From positions 620,001 through 684,000 of the forward strand of contig NW_027478420.1 of the NCBI RefSeq assembly GCF_051014685.1: DNA of 64,000 bases. Direction: 5' to 3'. This DNA comes from Ptiloglossa arizonensis (taxonomy: Eukaryota > Arthropoda > Insecta > Hymenoptera > Colletidae). Positions 14,780 through 30,200 of the stretch are shown one piece after another (the first letter of the stretch is position 1; every line of letters starts with the position of its first letter). The position numbers and the translations under genes are program-made. A model generated the notes under the pieces. The model saw nothing but the letters and a program-made list of their open reading frames with translations, searched no databases and was not told the DNA's origin.

Positions 14780-17700
14780 ATCTATAACGCATAACGTATA
14801 TCCTATAACGCATAACGTATAGCGTACAACGCATAACGTATACCGTATAACGTATAACGTATAACGTATAACGTATAACGTATAACGTATAACGTATAAC
14901 GTATAACGCATAACGTATAACGCATAACGTATAACGTATAACGCATAACGTATAACGCATAACGTATAACGTATAACGTATAACGTATAACGTATAACGT
15001 ATAACGTATAACGTATAACGTATAACGTATAACGTATAACGTATAACGTATAACGTATAACGTATAACGTATAACGTATAACGTATAAAGTATAACGTAT
15101 AACGTATAACGTACAACGTATAACGTATAACGTATATCGTATAACGTATAACGTATAACGTATAACGTTTAACGTATATCGTATAACGTATAACGTATAA
15201 CGTATAAAGAATAACGTATAACGTATAACGAATCACGTATAACGTATAACGTATAACGTATAACGTATAACGCATAACGTATAACGCATAACGTACAACG
15301 TATAACGTATAGCGTATAACGTATAACGTATAACGTACAGCGTATAACGTATAACGTATAACGTATAACGTATAACGTATAACGTATAACGTATAACGCA
15401 TAACGTATAACGTATAACGTATGACGTATCACGTATAAGGTATGATCTATAACGCATAACGTATAGCGTATAACGCATAACGAATAACGTATAACGTATA
15501 ACGTATAACGTATAACGTATAACGTATAACGTATAACGTATAACGTATAACGTATAACGTATAACGTATAACGTATAACGTATAACGTATAACGTATAAC
15601 GTATAACGTATAACGTATAACGTATAACGTATAACGCATAACGTATAACGTATAACGTATAACGTATAACGTATAACGTATAACGTATAACGTATAACGT
15701 ATAACGTATAACGTATAACGTATAACGTATAACGTATAACGTATAACGTATAACGTATATCCTTTAACGCATAACGTATAACGTATAACGTATATCGTAT
15801 AACGTATAACGTATAACGTATAACGTATAACGTATAACGTATAACGTATAACGTATAACGTATAACGTATAACGTATAACGTATAACGTATAACGTATAA
15901 CGTATAACGAATAACGTATAACGTATAACGTATAAAGTATAACGTATAACGTATAACGTATAACGTATAACGTATAACGTATAACGTATAACGCATAACG
16001 TATAACGCATAACGTATAACGTATAACGTATAACGTATAACGTATGACGTATAACGTATAACGTATAACGTATAACGTATAACGTATAACGTATAACGTA
16101 TAACGTATAACGCATAACGTATAACGCATATCGTATAACGTATAACGTGTAACGTATAACGTATAGCGTATAACGTATAACGTATTACATATTACATATA
16201 ACGTATAACGTACAACGTATAACGTATAACATATAACGTCTAACGTTTAACGTATAACGTACAACGTATAACGTATAACGTATAACGTATAACGTATAAC
16301 GTATAACGTATCACGTATAACGTATAACGTATAACGTATAACGTATAACGTATAACGTGTAACGTATAACGTGTAACGTATAACGTATAACGTATAACGT
16401 ATAACGTAAAACGTATAACGAATAACGTATAACGTATAACGTATAAAGTATAACGTATAACGTATAACGTATAACGTATAACGTATAGCGTACAACGCAT
16501 AACGTATACCGTATAACGTATAACGTAACACGTATAAGGTATGACCTATAACGCATAACGTATACCGTATAACGCATAACGTATAACGTATAACGTATAA
16601 CGTATAACGTATGACGTATAACGTATAACGTATAACGTATAACGTATAACGTATAACGTATAACGTATAACGTATAACGAATAACGTATAACGTATAACG
16701 TATAACGTATAACGTATAACGTATAACGTATAACGTATAACGTATAACGTATAACGTATAACGTATAACGCATAACGTATAACGTATAACGTATGACGTA
16801 TCACGTATAAGGTATGATCTATAACGCATAACGTATAGCGTATAACGCATAACGAATAACGTATAACGTATAACGTATAACGTATAACGTATAACGCATA
16901 ACGTATAACGCATAACGTATAACGCATATCGTGTAACGTATAACGTGTAACGTATAACGTATAACGTATAACGTATAACGTATAACGTATAACGTATAAG
17001 GTATAACGTATAACGTATAACGTATAACGTATAACGTATAACGTATAACGTATAACGTATAACGTATAACGTATAACGTATAACGTATAACGTACAACGT
17101 ATAACGTATAACGTATAACGTATAACGTATAACGTATAACGTATAACGTACAACGTATAACGTATAACGTATAACGTATATCGTATAACGTATAACGTAT
17201 AACGTATAACGTTTAACGTATATCGTATAACGTATAACGTAAAACGTATAACGTATAACGTATAACGTATAACGTATAACGCATAACGTATAACGTATAT
17301 CGTATAACGTATAACGTATAACGTATAACGTATAACGTATAACGTATAACGTATAACGTATAACGTATAAGGTATAACGTATAACGTATAACGTATAACG
17401 TATAACGTATATCCTTTAACGCATAACGTATAACGTATAACGTATATCGTATAACGTATAACGTATAACGTATAACGTATAACGTATAACGTATAACGTA
17501 TAACGTATAACGTATAACGTATAACGTATAACGTATAACGTATAACGTATAACGTATAACGAATAACGTATAACGTATAACGTATAAAGTATAACGTATA
17601 ACGTATAACGTATAACGTATAACGTATAACGTATAACGCATAACGTATAACGCATAACGTATAACGTATAACGTATAACGTATAACGTATGACGTATAAC

Positions 17701-18275
17701 GTATAACGTATAACGTATAACGTATAACGTATAACGTATAACGTATAACGTATAACGCATAACGTATAACGCATATCGTATAACGTATAACGTGTAACGT
17801 ATAACGTATAGCGTATAACGTATAACGTATTACATATTACATATAACGTATAACGTACAACGTATAACGTATAACATATAACGTCTAACGTTTAACGTAT
17901 AACGTACAACGTATAACGTATAACGTATAACGTATAACGTATAACGTATAACGTATCACGTATAACGTATAACGTATAACGTATAACGTATAACGTATAA
18001 CGTATAACGTATAACGTGTAACGTATAACGTATAACGTATAACGTATAACGTATAACGTATAACGAATAACGTATAACGTATAACGTATAAAGTATAACG
18101 TATAACGTATAACGTATAACGTATAACGTATAGCGTACAACGCATAACGTATACCGTATAACGTATAACGTAACACGTATAAGGTATGACCTATAACGCA
18201 TAACGTATACCGTATAACGCATAACGTATAACGTATAACGTATAACGTATAACGTATAACGTATAACGTATAACG
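14780..18275 (+). repeat. Left-domain segmental repeat, copy 4 (offset 11,935-12,061)
   Basis: Matches about 2.87-6.22 kb: TAAAGAA 3270 to 15205, TATCCTT 3823 to 15758 (offset 11,935), TTACATATTACATA 4236 to 16185, ACACGTA 4579 to 16528 (11,949), TATCCTT 5349 to 17410 (12,061), TTACATATTACATA 5776 to 17830, ACACGTA 6119 to 18173 (12,054). The offset changes only in multiples of 7, so the copies differ by whole heptamers. The left join near 14,710-14,800 splices a TCACGTA, TAAGGTA, TGATCTA cassette directly onto a TATCCTA cassette. Confidence 0.82.
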
Positions 18276-19859
18276 TATAACGTATAACGTATAACGTATA
18301 ACGTATAACGTATAACGTATAACGAATAACGTATAACGTATAACGTATAACGTATAACGTATAACGTATAACGTATAACGTATAACGTATAACGTATAAC
18401 GCATAACGTATAACGTATAACGTATGACGTATCACGTATAAGGTATGATCTATAACGCATAACGTATAGCGTATAACGCATAACGAATAACGTATAACGT
18501 ATAACGTATAACGTATAACGTATAACGCATAACGTATAACGCATAACGTATAACGCATATCGTGTAACGTATAACGTGTAACGTATAACGTATAACGTAT
18601 AACGTATAACGTATAACGTATAACGTATAAGGTATAACGTATAACGTATAACGTATAACGTATAACGTATAACGTATAACGTATAACGTATAACGTATAA
18701 CGTATAACGTATAACGTATAACGTACAACGTATAACGTATAACGTATAACGTATAACGTATAACGTATAACGTATAACGTATAACGTACAACGTATAACG
18801 TATAACGTATAACGTATATCGTATAACGTATAACGTATAACGTATAACGTTTAACGTATATCGTATAACGTATAACGTATAACGTATAATGTATAACGTA
18901 CAACGTATAACGTATAACGCATAACGTATAACGCATATCGTATAACGTATAACGTGTAACGTACAACGTATAGCGTATAACGTATAACGTATTACATATT
19001 ACATATAACGTATAACGTACAACGTATAACGTATAACGTATAGCGTACAACGCATAACGTATACGGTATAACGTATGACGTATCACGTATAAGGTATGAT
19101 CTATAACGCATAACGTATAGCGTATAACGCATAACGAATAACGTATAACGTATAACGTATAACGTATAACGTATAACGTATAACGTATAACGTATAACGT
19201 ATAACGTATAACGTATAACGTATAACGTATAACGTATAACGTATAACGTATAACGTATAACGTATAACGTATAACGCATAACGCATAACGTATAACGTAT
19301 AACGTATAACGTATAACGTATAACGTATAACGTATAACGTATAACGTATAACGTATAACGTATAACGTATAACGTATAACGTATAACGTATAACGTATAA
19401 CGTATAACGTATATCCTATAACGCATAACGTATAACGTATAACGTATATCGTATAACGTATAACGTATAACGTATAACGTATAACGTATAACGTATAACG
19501 TATAACGTATAACGTATAACGTATAACGTATAACGTATAACGTATAACGAATAACGTATAACGTATAACGTATAAAGTATAACGTATAACGTATAACGCA
19601 TATCGTATAACGTATAACGTGTAACGTATAACGTATAGCGTATAACGTATAACGTATTACATATTACATATAACGTATAACGTACAACGTATAACGTATA
19701 ACATATAACGTCTAACGTTTAACGTATAACGTATAACGTATAACGTATAACGTGTAACGTATAACGTATAACGTATAACGTATAACGTATAACGTATAAC
19801 GAATAACGTATAACGTATAACGTATAAAGTATAACGTATAACGTATAACGTATAACGTA

Positions 19860-20435
19860 CAACGTATAACGTCTAACGTTTAACGCATAACGTACAACGA
19901 ATAACGTATAACGTATAACGTATAACGTATAGCGTATAACGTATAACGTATAACGTACAACGTATCACGTATAACGTATATCCTATAACGCATAACGTAT
20001 ATCCTATAACGCATAACGTATAGCTTACAACGCAAAACGTATACCGTATAACGTATAACGTATAACGTATAACGTATAACGTATAACGTATAACGCATAA
20101 CGTATAACGTATAACGTATAACGTATAACGTATAATGTATAACGTATAACGTATAACGTATAACGTATAACGTATAACGTATAACGTATAACGTATAACG
20201 TATACCGTATAACGTATAACGTATAACGTATAACGTATAACGTATAACGTATAACGTATAACGTATAACGTATAACGTATAACGTACAACGTATAACGTA
20301 TAACGTATATCGTATAACGTATAACGTATAACGTATAACGTTTAACGTATATCGTATAACGTATAACGTATAACGTATAACGTATAACGTATAACGTATA
20401 ACGTATAACGTATAACGTATAACGTACAACGTATC
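19860..20435 (+). repeat. Block matching about 2.31-2.89 kb (offset 17,549)
   Basis: TAACGTC 2318 to 19867, followed by the same run of TAACGTT, TAACGCA, CAACGAA, TAGCGTA, TCACGTA and two TATCCTA units. Differences include a TAGCTTA and an AAACGTA unit near 20,022-20,040 that the source lacks. After about 20,435 the pattern instead matches the block near 44.6 kb. Confidence 0.72.
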
Positions 20436-20735
20436 ACGTATAAAGTATATCCTATAACGCATAACGTATATCCTATAACGCATAACGTATAGCGTACAAC
20501 GCATAACGTATACCGTATAACGTATAACGTATAACGTATAACGTATAACGTATAACGTATAACGTATAACGTATAACGTATAACGTATAACGTATACCGT
20601 ATAACGTATAACGTATATCGTATAACGTATAACGTATAACGTATAAAGAATAACGTATAACGTATAACGAATCACGTATAACGTATAACGTATAACGTAT
20701 AACGTATAACGCATAACGTATAACGCATAACGTAC
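20400..20735 (+). repeat. Block shared with about 44.54-44.87 kb (offset 24,141)
   Basis: A TCACGTA unit followed by TAAAGTA then TATCCTA is found at 20,441 and 44,582 (TAAAGTA coordinates), with TAAAGAA at 20,644 and 44,785; both offsets are 24,141. The same TAAAGTA-TATCCTA signature also occurs at about 46,262 and 49,104. This ties the left part of the window to its middle. Confidence 0.75.
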
Positions 20736-22120
20736 AACGTATAACGTATATCCTATAACGCATAACGTATAGCGTACAACGCATAACGTATACCGTATAA
20801 CGTATAACGTATACCGTATAACGTATAACGTATAACGTATAACGTATAACGTATAACGTATAACGTATAACGTATAACGTATAACGTATAACGTATAACG
20901 TATAACGTATAACGTATAACGTATAACGTATAACGTACAACGTATCACGTATAACGTATATCCTATAACGCATAACGTATATCCTATAACGCATAACGTA
21001 TAGCGTACAACGCATAACGTATACCGTATAACGTATAACGTATAACGTATAACGCATAACGTATAACGTATAACGTATGACGTATCACGTATAAGGTATG
21101 ATCTATAACGCATAACGTATAGCGTATAACGCATAACGAATAACGTATAACGTATAACGTATAACGTGTAACGTATAACGTATAACGTATAACGTATAAC
21201 GTATAACGTATAACGTATAACGTATAACGTATAACGTATAACGCATAACGTATAACGTATAACGTATAACGTATAACGTATAACGTATAACGTATAACGT
21301 ATAACGTATAACGTATAACGTATAACGTATAACGTATAACGCATAACGTATAACGTATAACGTATAACGTATAACGTATAACGTATATCCTATAACGCAT
21401 AACGTATAACGTATAACGTATATCGTATAACGTATAACGTGTAACGTATAACGTATAACGTATAACGTATAACGTATAACGTATAACGTATAACGTATAA
21501 CGTATAACGTATAACGTATAACGTATAACGAATAACGTATAACGTATAACGTATAAAGTATAACGTATAACGTATAACGTATAACGTATAACGTATAACG
21601 TATAACGCATAACGTATAACGCATAACGTATAACGTATAACGTATAACGTATAACGTATGACGTATAACCTATAACGTATAACGTATAACGTATAACGTA
21701 TAACGTATAACGTATAACGTATAACGTATAACGTATAACGTATAACGTATAACGTATAACGTATAACGTATAACGTATAACGTATAACGTACAACGTATA
21801 ACGTTTAACGTATATCGTATAACGTATAACGTATAACGTATAACGTTTAACGTATAACGTATAACGTATAACGTATAACGTATAACGTATAACGTATAAC
21901 GTATAACGTATAACGTATAACGTATAACGTATAACGTATAACGTATAACGTATAACGTATAACGAATAACGTATAACGTATAACGTATAACGTATAACGT
22001 ATAACGTATAACGTATAACGTATAACGTATAACGTATAACGTATAACGCATAACGTATAACGCATATCGTATAACGTATAACGTGTAACGTATAACGTAT
22101 AGCGTATAACGTATAACGTA

Positions 22121-24570
22121 TTACATATTACATATAACGTATAACGTACAACGTATAACGTATAACATATAACGTCTAACGTTTAACGTATAACGTACAA
22201 CGTATAACGTATAACGTATAACGTATAACGTATAACGTATAACGTATAACGTATAACGTATAACGTATAACTTATAACGTATAACGTATAACGTATAACG
22301 TATAACGTATAACGTATAACGAATAACGTATAACGTATAACGTATAACGTATAACGTATAACGTATAACGTATAACGTATAACGTATAACGTATAACGTA
22401 TAACGTATAACGTATAACGTACAACGTATAACGTTTAACGTATATCGTATAACGTATAACGTATAACGTATAACGTTTAACGTATAACGTATAACGTATA
22501 ACGTATAACGTATAACGTATAACGTATAACGTATAACGTATAACGTATAACGTATAACGTATAACGTATAATGAATAACGTATAACGTATAACGTATAAC
22601 GTATAACGTATAACGTATAACGTATAACGTATAACGTATAACGTATAACGTATAACGCATAACGTATAACGCATATCGTATAACGTATAACGTGTAACGT
22701 ATAACGTATAGCGTATAACGTATAACGTATTACATATTACATATAACGTATAACGTACAACGTATAACGTATAACATATAACGTCTAACGTTTAACGTAT
22801 AACGTATAACGTATAACGTATAACGTATAACGTATAACGTATAACGTATAACGTATAACGTATAACGTATAACGTATAACGTATAACGTATAACGAATAA
22901 CGTATAACGTATAACGTATAACGTATAACGTATAACGTATAACGTATAACTTATAACGTATAACGTATAACGTATAACGTATAACGTATAACGTATAACG
23001 AATAACGTATAACGTATAACGTATAACGTATAACGTATAACGTATAACGTATAACGTATAACGTATAACGTATAACGTATAACGTATAACGTATAACGTA
23101 TAACGTATAACGTATAACGTATAACGTATAACGTATAACGTATAACGTATAACGTATAACGTATAACGTATAACGTATAACGATTAACGTATAACGTATA
23201 ACGTATAACGTATAACGTATAACGTATAACGTATAACGTATAACGTATAACGTATAACGTATAACGCATAACGTATAACGCATATCGTATAACGTATAAC
23301 GTGTAACGTATAACGTATAGCGTATAACGTATAACGTATTACATATTACATATAACGTATAACGTACAACGTATAACGTATAACATATAACGTCTAACGT
23401 TTAACGTATAACGTACAACGTATAACGTATAACGTATAACGTATAACGTATAACGTATAACGTATAACGTATAACGTATAACGTATAACGTATAACTTAT
23501 AACGTATAACGTATAACGTATAACGTATAACGTATAACGTATAACGAATAACGTATAACGTATAACGTATAACGTATAACGTATAACGTATAACGTATAA
23601 CGTATAACGTATAACGTATAACGTATAACGTATAACGTATAACGTACAACGTATAACGTTTAACGTATATCGTATAACGTATAACGTATAACGTATAACG
23701 TTTAACGTATAACGTATAACGTATAACGTATAACGTATAACGTATAACGTATAACGTATAACGTATAACGTATAACGTATAACGTATAACGTATAATGAA
23801 TAACGTATAACGTATAACGTATAACGTATAACGTATAACGTATAACGTATAACGTATAACGTATAACGTATAACGTATAACGCATAACGTATAACGCATA
23901 TCGTATAACGTATAACGTGTAACGTATAACGTATAGCGTATAACGTATAACGTATTACATATTACATATAACGTATAACGTACAACGTATAACGTATAAC
24001 ATATAACGTCTAACGTTTAACGTATAACGTACAACGTATAACGTATAACGTATAACGTATAACGTATAACGTATAACGTATAACGTATCACGTATAACGT
24101 ATAACGTATAACGTATAACGTATAACGTATAACGTATAACGTATAACGTATAACGTGTAACGTATAACGTATAACGTATAACGTATAACGTATAACGTAT
24201 AACGTATAACGAATAACGTATAACGTATAACGTATAAAGTATAACGTATAACGTATAACGTATAACGTATAACGTATAGCGTACAACGCATAACGTATAC
24301 CGTATAACGTATAACGTATCACGTATAAGGTATGACCTATAACGCATAACGTATACCGTATAACGCATAACGTATAACGTATAACGTATAACGTATAACG
24401 TATAACGTATAACGTATAACGTATAACGTATAACGTATAACGTATAACGTATAACGTATAACGTATAACGTATAACGTATAACGTATAACGTATAACGTA
24501 TAACGTATAACGTATAACGTATAACGTATAACGAATAACGTATAACGTATAACGTATAACGTATAACGTA
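22121..24570 (+). repeat. Higher-order repeat, period 609-616 bp (four units)
   Basis: The paired unit TTACATATTACATA occurs at 22121, 22730, 23339 and 23955, spaced 609, 609 and 616 bp (87, 87 and 88 heptamers). Each is preceded by TAACGTG and TAGCGTA and followed by CAACGTA, TAACATA, TAACGTC and TAACGTT. Units 1 and 3 share an internal CAACGTA, TAACGTT, TATCGTA group (22,433 and 23,658 region, spacing 1,225) that unit 2 lacks, so the pattern is A-B-A. Unit 4 begins the same way but then drifts into TCACGTA and TAAGGTA cassettes. Confidence 0.85.
23178..23184 (+). other. Odd unit TAACGAT
   Basis: TAACGAT keeps the 7-bp length but swaps the last two bases of the canonical unit. I saw it once only, in the second (B) unit of the 609-bp higher-order repeat. 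Confidence 0.8.
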
Positions 24571-25554
24571 TAACGTATAACGTATAACGTATAACGTATA
24601 ACGTATAACGTATAACGTATAACGCATAACGTATAACGCATATCGTGTAACGTATAACGTGTAACGTATAACGTATAGCGTATAACGTATAACGTATAAC
24701 GTATAACGTATAACGTATAACGTATAACGTATAACGTATAACGTATAACGTATAACGTATAACGTATAACGTATAACGTATAACGTATAACGTATAACGT
24801 ATAACGTACAACGTATAACGTACAACGTATAACGTATAACGTATAACGTATAACGTACAACGTATAACGTATAGCGTATAACGTATAACGTATAACGTAT
24901 AACGTATAACGTACGACGTATAACGTATAACGTATAACGTATAACGTATAACGTATAACGTATAACGCATAACGTATAACGCATATCGTATAACGTATAA
25001 CGTGTAACGTATAACCAATAGCGTATAACGAATAAAGTATTACATATTACATATAACGTATAACTTACAACGTATAACGTATATCATATAACGTCTAACG
25101 TTTAACGTATAACGTACAACGTATAACGTATAACGTATAACGTATAACCTATAACGTATCACGTATAACGTATAACGTATAACGTATGACGTATCACGTA
25201 TAAGGTATGACCTATAACGTATAACGTATAACTTATAACGTATAACGTATAACGTATAACGTGTAACGTATAACGTATAACGTATAACGTATTACGTATT
25301 ACGTATAACGTATAACGTATAACGCATATCGTATAACGTATAACGTGTAACGTATAACGTATAGCGTATAACGTATAACGTATAACGTATAACGTATAAC
25401 GTATAACGTATAACGTATAACGTATAACGTATAACGTATAACGTATAACGTATAACGTATAACGTATAACGTATAACGTATAACGTATAACGTACAACGT
25501 ATAACGTACAACGTATAACGTATAACGTATAACGTATAACGTACAACGTATAAC

Positions 25555-25920
25555 GTATAGCGTATAACGTATAACGTATAACGTACAACGTATAACGTAC
25601 GACGTATAACGTATAACGTATAACGTATAACGTATAACGCATAACGTATAACGTATAACGTATAACGTATAACGTATAACGTATAACGTATAACGTATAA
25701 CGTATAACGTATAACGTATAACGCATAACGTATAACGTATAGCGTATAACGTATAACGTATAACGTACAACGTATAACGTACGACGTATAACGTATAACG
25801 TATAACGTATAACGTATAACGCATAACGTATAACGTATAACGTATAACGTATAACGTATAACGTATAACGTATAACGTATAACGTATAACGTATAACGTA
25901 TAACGCATAACGTATAACGT
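25555..25920 (+). repeat. 182-bp direct repeat with CGACGTA marker
   Basis: TAGCGTA at 25558 and 25740 and CGACGTA at 25600 and 25782 give an exact 182-bp period (26 heptamers). CGACGTA is rare: it is seen only at 24914, 25600, 25782, 29968, 33684 and 51952. Confidence 0.8.
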
Positions 25921-26700
25921 ATAACGTATAACGCATAACGTATAACGCATAACGTATAACGTATAACGTATAACGTATAACGTATAACGTATAACGTATA
26001 ACGTATAACGTATAACGTATAACGTATAACGTATAACGTATTACGTATAACGTATAACGTATAACGTATAACGTATAACGCATAACGTACAACGTATAAC
26101 GTATAACGTATAACGTATAACGTATAACGTATAACGTATAACGTATAACGTATAACGTATAACGTATAACGTATAACGTATAACGTATAACGTATAACGT
26201 ATAACGTATAACGTATAACGTATAACGTATAACGTATAACGTATAACGTATAACGTATAACGTATAACTTATAACGTATAACGTATAACGTATAACGTAT
26301 AACGTATAACGTATAACGTATAACGCATAACGTATAACGTATAACGTGTAACGAAGAACGTATAACGAATAACGTAAAACGTATGACGTATTACATATTA
26401 CGTATAACGTGTAGCGTATAACGTATGACGTATAACGTATAACGTATAACGTATAACGTATAACGTATAACGTGTAACGTATAATGTATTATGTATAACC
26501 TATAACGTCTAATGTATAACGTATAACGTATATCGTATAACGTATAATGTATAACGTATAACGCATAACGTATTACATATAACGTATATCGTATAACGTA
26601 TAACGTATAACGTATAACGTATAACGTATAACGTATAACGTATAACGTATAACGTATAACGTATAATGTATAACGTATAACGTATAACGTATAACGTATA
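25780..26700 (+). repeat. Block repeated at about 29.97-30.85 kb (offset 4,165-4,186)
   Basis: CGACGTA 25782 to 29968 (4,186), TAACGAA-GAACGTA 26349 to 30514 (4,165) and TAATGTATTATGTA 26482 to 30640 (4,158) recur in order. Offsets differ by multiples of 7. The GAACGTA unit is seen only here, at 30,521 and at 42,251. Confidence 0.78.
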
Positions 26701-27290
26701 ACGTATAACGTATAACGTATAACGTATAACGTATGACGTATCACGTATAAGATATGACCTATAACGTATACCGTATAACGTATAACGTATATCGTATAAC
26801 GTATAACGTATAGCGTATTACGTATAACCTATAACGTCTAACGTATAGCGTATAACGTATATCGTATAACGTATAACGTGTTACGTATAATGTATTATGT
26901 ATAACCTATAACGTCTAATGTATAACGTATAACGTATATCGTATAACGTATAATGTATAACGTATAACGCATAACGTATTACATATAACGTATATCGTAT
27001 AACGTATAACGTATAACGTATAACGTATAACGTATAACGTATAACGTATAACGTTTAACGTATAACGTATAATGTATAACGTATAACGTATAACGTATAA
27101 CGTATAACGTATAACGTATAACGTATAACGTATAACGTATAACGTATAACGTATAACGTATAACGTATAACGTATAACGTATAACGTATATCCTATAAAG
27201 CATAACGTATAACGTATAACGTATATCGTATAACGTATAACGTATAACGTATAACGTATAACGTATAACGCATAACGTATAACGCATGTC
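26340..27290 (+). repeat. Block repeated at about 42.24-43.18 kb (offset 15,888-15,895)
   Basis: TAACGAA-GAACGTA 26349 to 42244, TAATGTATTATGTA 26482 to 42370 and 26888 to 42783, and TATCCTA-TAAAGCA 27189 to 43084. The offset is 15,895 at three of the four anchors. The two TAATGTA cassettes keep a spacing of 406 versus 413 bp. The left copy has a TGTCGTA unit at 27287 that I did not see elsewhere. Confidence 0.82.
26349..26362 (+). repeat. Diagnostic cassette F: TAACGAA-GAACGTA (3 sites)
   Basis: TAACGAA followed by GAACGTA, the only unit type seen starting with G. Sites 26349, 30514 and 42244. It is followed by AAACGTA, TGACGTA, TTACATA, TTACGTA, TAACGTG and TAGCGTA. That downstream part also occurs without GAACGTA near 38,965 and 57,681. 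Confidence 0.87.
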
Positions 27291-30200
27291 GTATAACGTA
27301 TAACGTATAACGTATAACGTATAACGTATAACGTATAACGTATAACGTATAACGTATAACGTATAACGTATAACGTGTAACGTATAATGTATTATGTATA
27401 ACCTATAACGTCTAATGTATAACGTATAACGTATATCGTATAACGTATAATGTATAGCGTACAACGCATAACGTATACCGTATAACGTATAACGTATAAC
27501 GTATAACGTATAACGTATAACGTATAACGTATAACGTATAACGTATAACGTATAACGTATACCGTATAACGTATAACGTATATCGTATAACGTATAACGT
27601 ATAACGTATAAAGAATAACGTATAACGTATAACGAATCACGTATAACGTATAACGTATAACGTATAACGTATAACGCATAACGTATAACGCATAACGTAC
27701 AACGTATAACGTATATCCTATAACGCATAACGTATAGCGTACAACGCATAACGTATACCGTATAACGTATAACGTATAACGTATAACGTATAACGTATAA
27801 CGTATAACGTATAACGTATAACGTATAACGTATAACGTATAACGTATAACGTATAACGTATAACGTATAACGTATAACGTATAACGTATAACGTATAACG
27901 TATAACGTACAACGTATCACGTATAACGTATATCCTATAACGCATAACGTATATCGTATAACGCATAACGTATAGCGTACAACGCATAACGTATACCGTA
28001 TAACGTATAACGTATAACGTATAACGTATAACGTATAACGTATAACGCATAACGTGTAACGTATAACGTATAACGTATAACGTATAATGTATAACGTATA
28101 ACGTATAACGTATAACGTATAACGTATAACGTATAACGTATAACGTATAACGTATACCGTATAACGTATAACGTATATCGTATAACGTATAACGTATAAC
28201 GTATAAAGAATAACGTATAACGTATAACGAATCACGTATAACGTATAACGTATAACGTATAACGTATAACGCATAACGTATAACGCATAACGTACAACGT
28301 ATAACGTATAGCGTATAACGTATAACGTATAACGTACAGCGTATAACGTATAACGTATAACGTATAACGTATAACGTATAACGTATAACGCATAACGTAT
28401 AACGTATAACGTATGACGTATCACGTATAAGGTATGATCTATAACGCATAACGTATAGCGTATAACGCATAACGAATAACGTATAACGTATAACGTATAA
28501 CGTGTAACGTATAACGTATAACGTATAACGTATAACGTATAACGTATAACGTATAACGTATAACGTATAACGCATAACGTATAACGTATAACGTATAACG
28601 TATAACGTATAACGTATAACGTATAACGTATAACGTATAACGTATAACGTATAACGTATAACGTATAACGTATAACGTATAACGTATAACGTATAACGTA
28701 TATCCTATAACGCATAACGTATAACGTATAACGTATATCGTATAACGTATAACGTGTAACGTATAACGTATAACGTATAACGTATAACGTATAACGTATA
28801 ACGTATAACGTATAACGTATAACGTATAACGTATAACGTATAACGTATAACGAATAACGTATAACGTATAACGTATAAAGTATAACGTATAACGTATAAC
28901 GTATAACGTATAACGTATAACGTATAACGCATAACGTATAACGCATAACGTATAACGTATAACGTATAACGTATAACGTATGACGTATAACGTATAACGT
29001 ATAACGTATAACGTATAACGTATAACGTATAACGTATAACGTATAACGTATAACGTATAACGTATAACGTATAACGTATAACGTATAACGTATAACGTAC
29101 AACGTATAACGTTTAACGTATATCGTATAACGTATAACGTATAACGTATAACGTTTAACGTATAACGTATAACGTATAACGTATAACGTATAACGTATAA
29201 CGTATAACGTATAACGTATAACGTGTAACGTATAACGTATAACGTATAACGTATAACGAATAACGTATAACGTATAACGTATAACGTATAACGTATAACG
29301 TATAACGTATAACGTATAACGTATAACGTATAACGCATAACGTATAACGCATATCGTATAACGTATAACGTGTAACGTATAACGTATAGCGTATAACGTA
29401 TAACGTATTACATATTACATATAACGTATAACGTACAACGTATAACGTATAACATATAACGTCTAACGTTTAACGTATAACGTACAACGTATAACGTATA
29501 ACGTATAACGTATAACGTATAACGTATAACGTATAACGTATCACGTATAACGTATAACGTATAACGTATAACGTATAACTTATAACGTATAACGTATAAC
29601 GTATAACGTGTAACGTATAACGTATAACGTATAACGTATAACGTATAACGTATAACGAATAACGTATAACGTATAACGTATAAAGTATAACGTATAACGT
29701 ATAACGTATAACGTATAACGTATAGCGTACAACGCATAACGTATACCGTATAACGTATAACGTATCACGTATAAGGTATGACCTATAACGCATAACGTAT
29801 ACCGTATAACGCATAACGTATAACGTATAACGTATAACGTATAACGTATAACGTGTAACGTATAACGTATAACGTATAACGTATAACGTATAACGTATAA
29901 CGTATAACGCATAACGTATAACGTATAGCGTATAACGTATAACGTATAACGTACAACGTATAACGTACGACGTATAACGTATAACGTATAACGTATAACG
30001 TATAACGCATAACGTATAACGTATAACGTATAACGTATAACGTATAACGTATAACGTATAACGTATAACGTATAACGTATAACGTATAACGCATAACGTA
30101 TAACGTATAACGTATAACGCATAACGTATAACGCATAACGTATAACGTATAACGTATAACGTATAACGTATAACGTATAACGTATAACGTATAACGTATA

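Noticed and set aside
26341..26420. Possible mobile-element remnant in the TAACGAA-GAACGTA patch (also 30,507 and 42,237)
   Set aside because: All bases still parse as heptamers with one or two changes and no register break, so no foreign insert is needed.
26979..29102. A 707-codon - strand open frame, and dozens of similar ones (for example 38,990-40,894, 57,804-59,603 and 5,902-7,500) encoding YTLYVIR repeats
   Set aside because: They follow from the heptamer having no stop on that strand in any frame. Overlapping frames encode the same peptide, ends coincide with variant units, and there is no promoter, codon bias or non-repeat domain.
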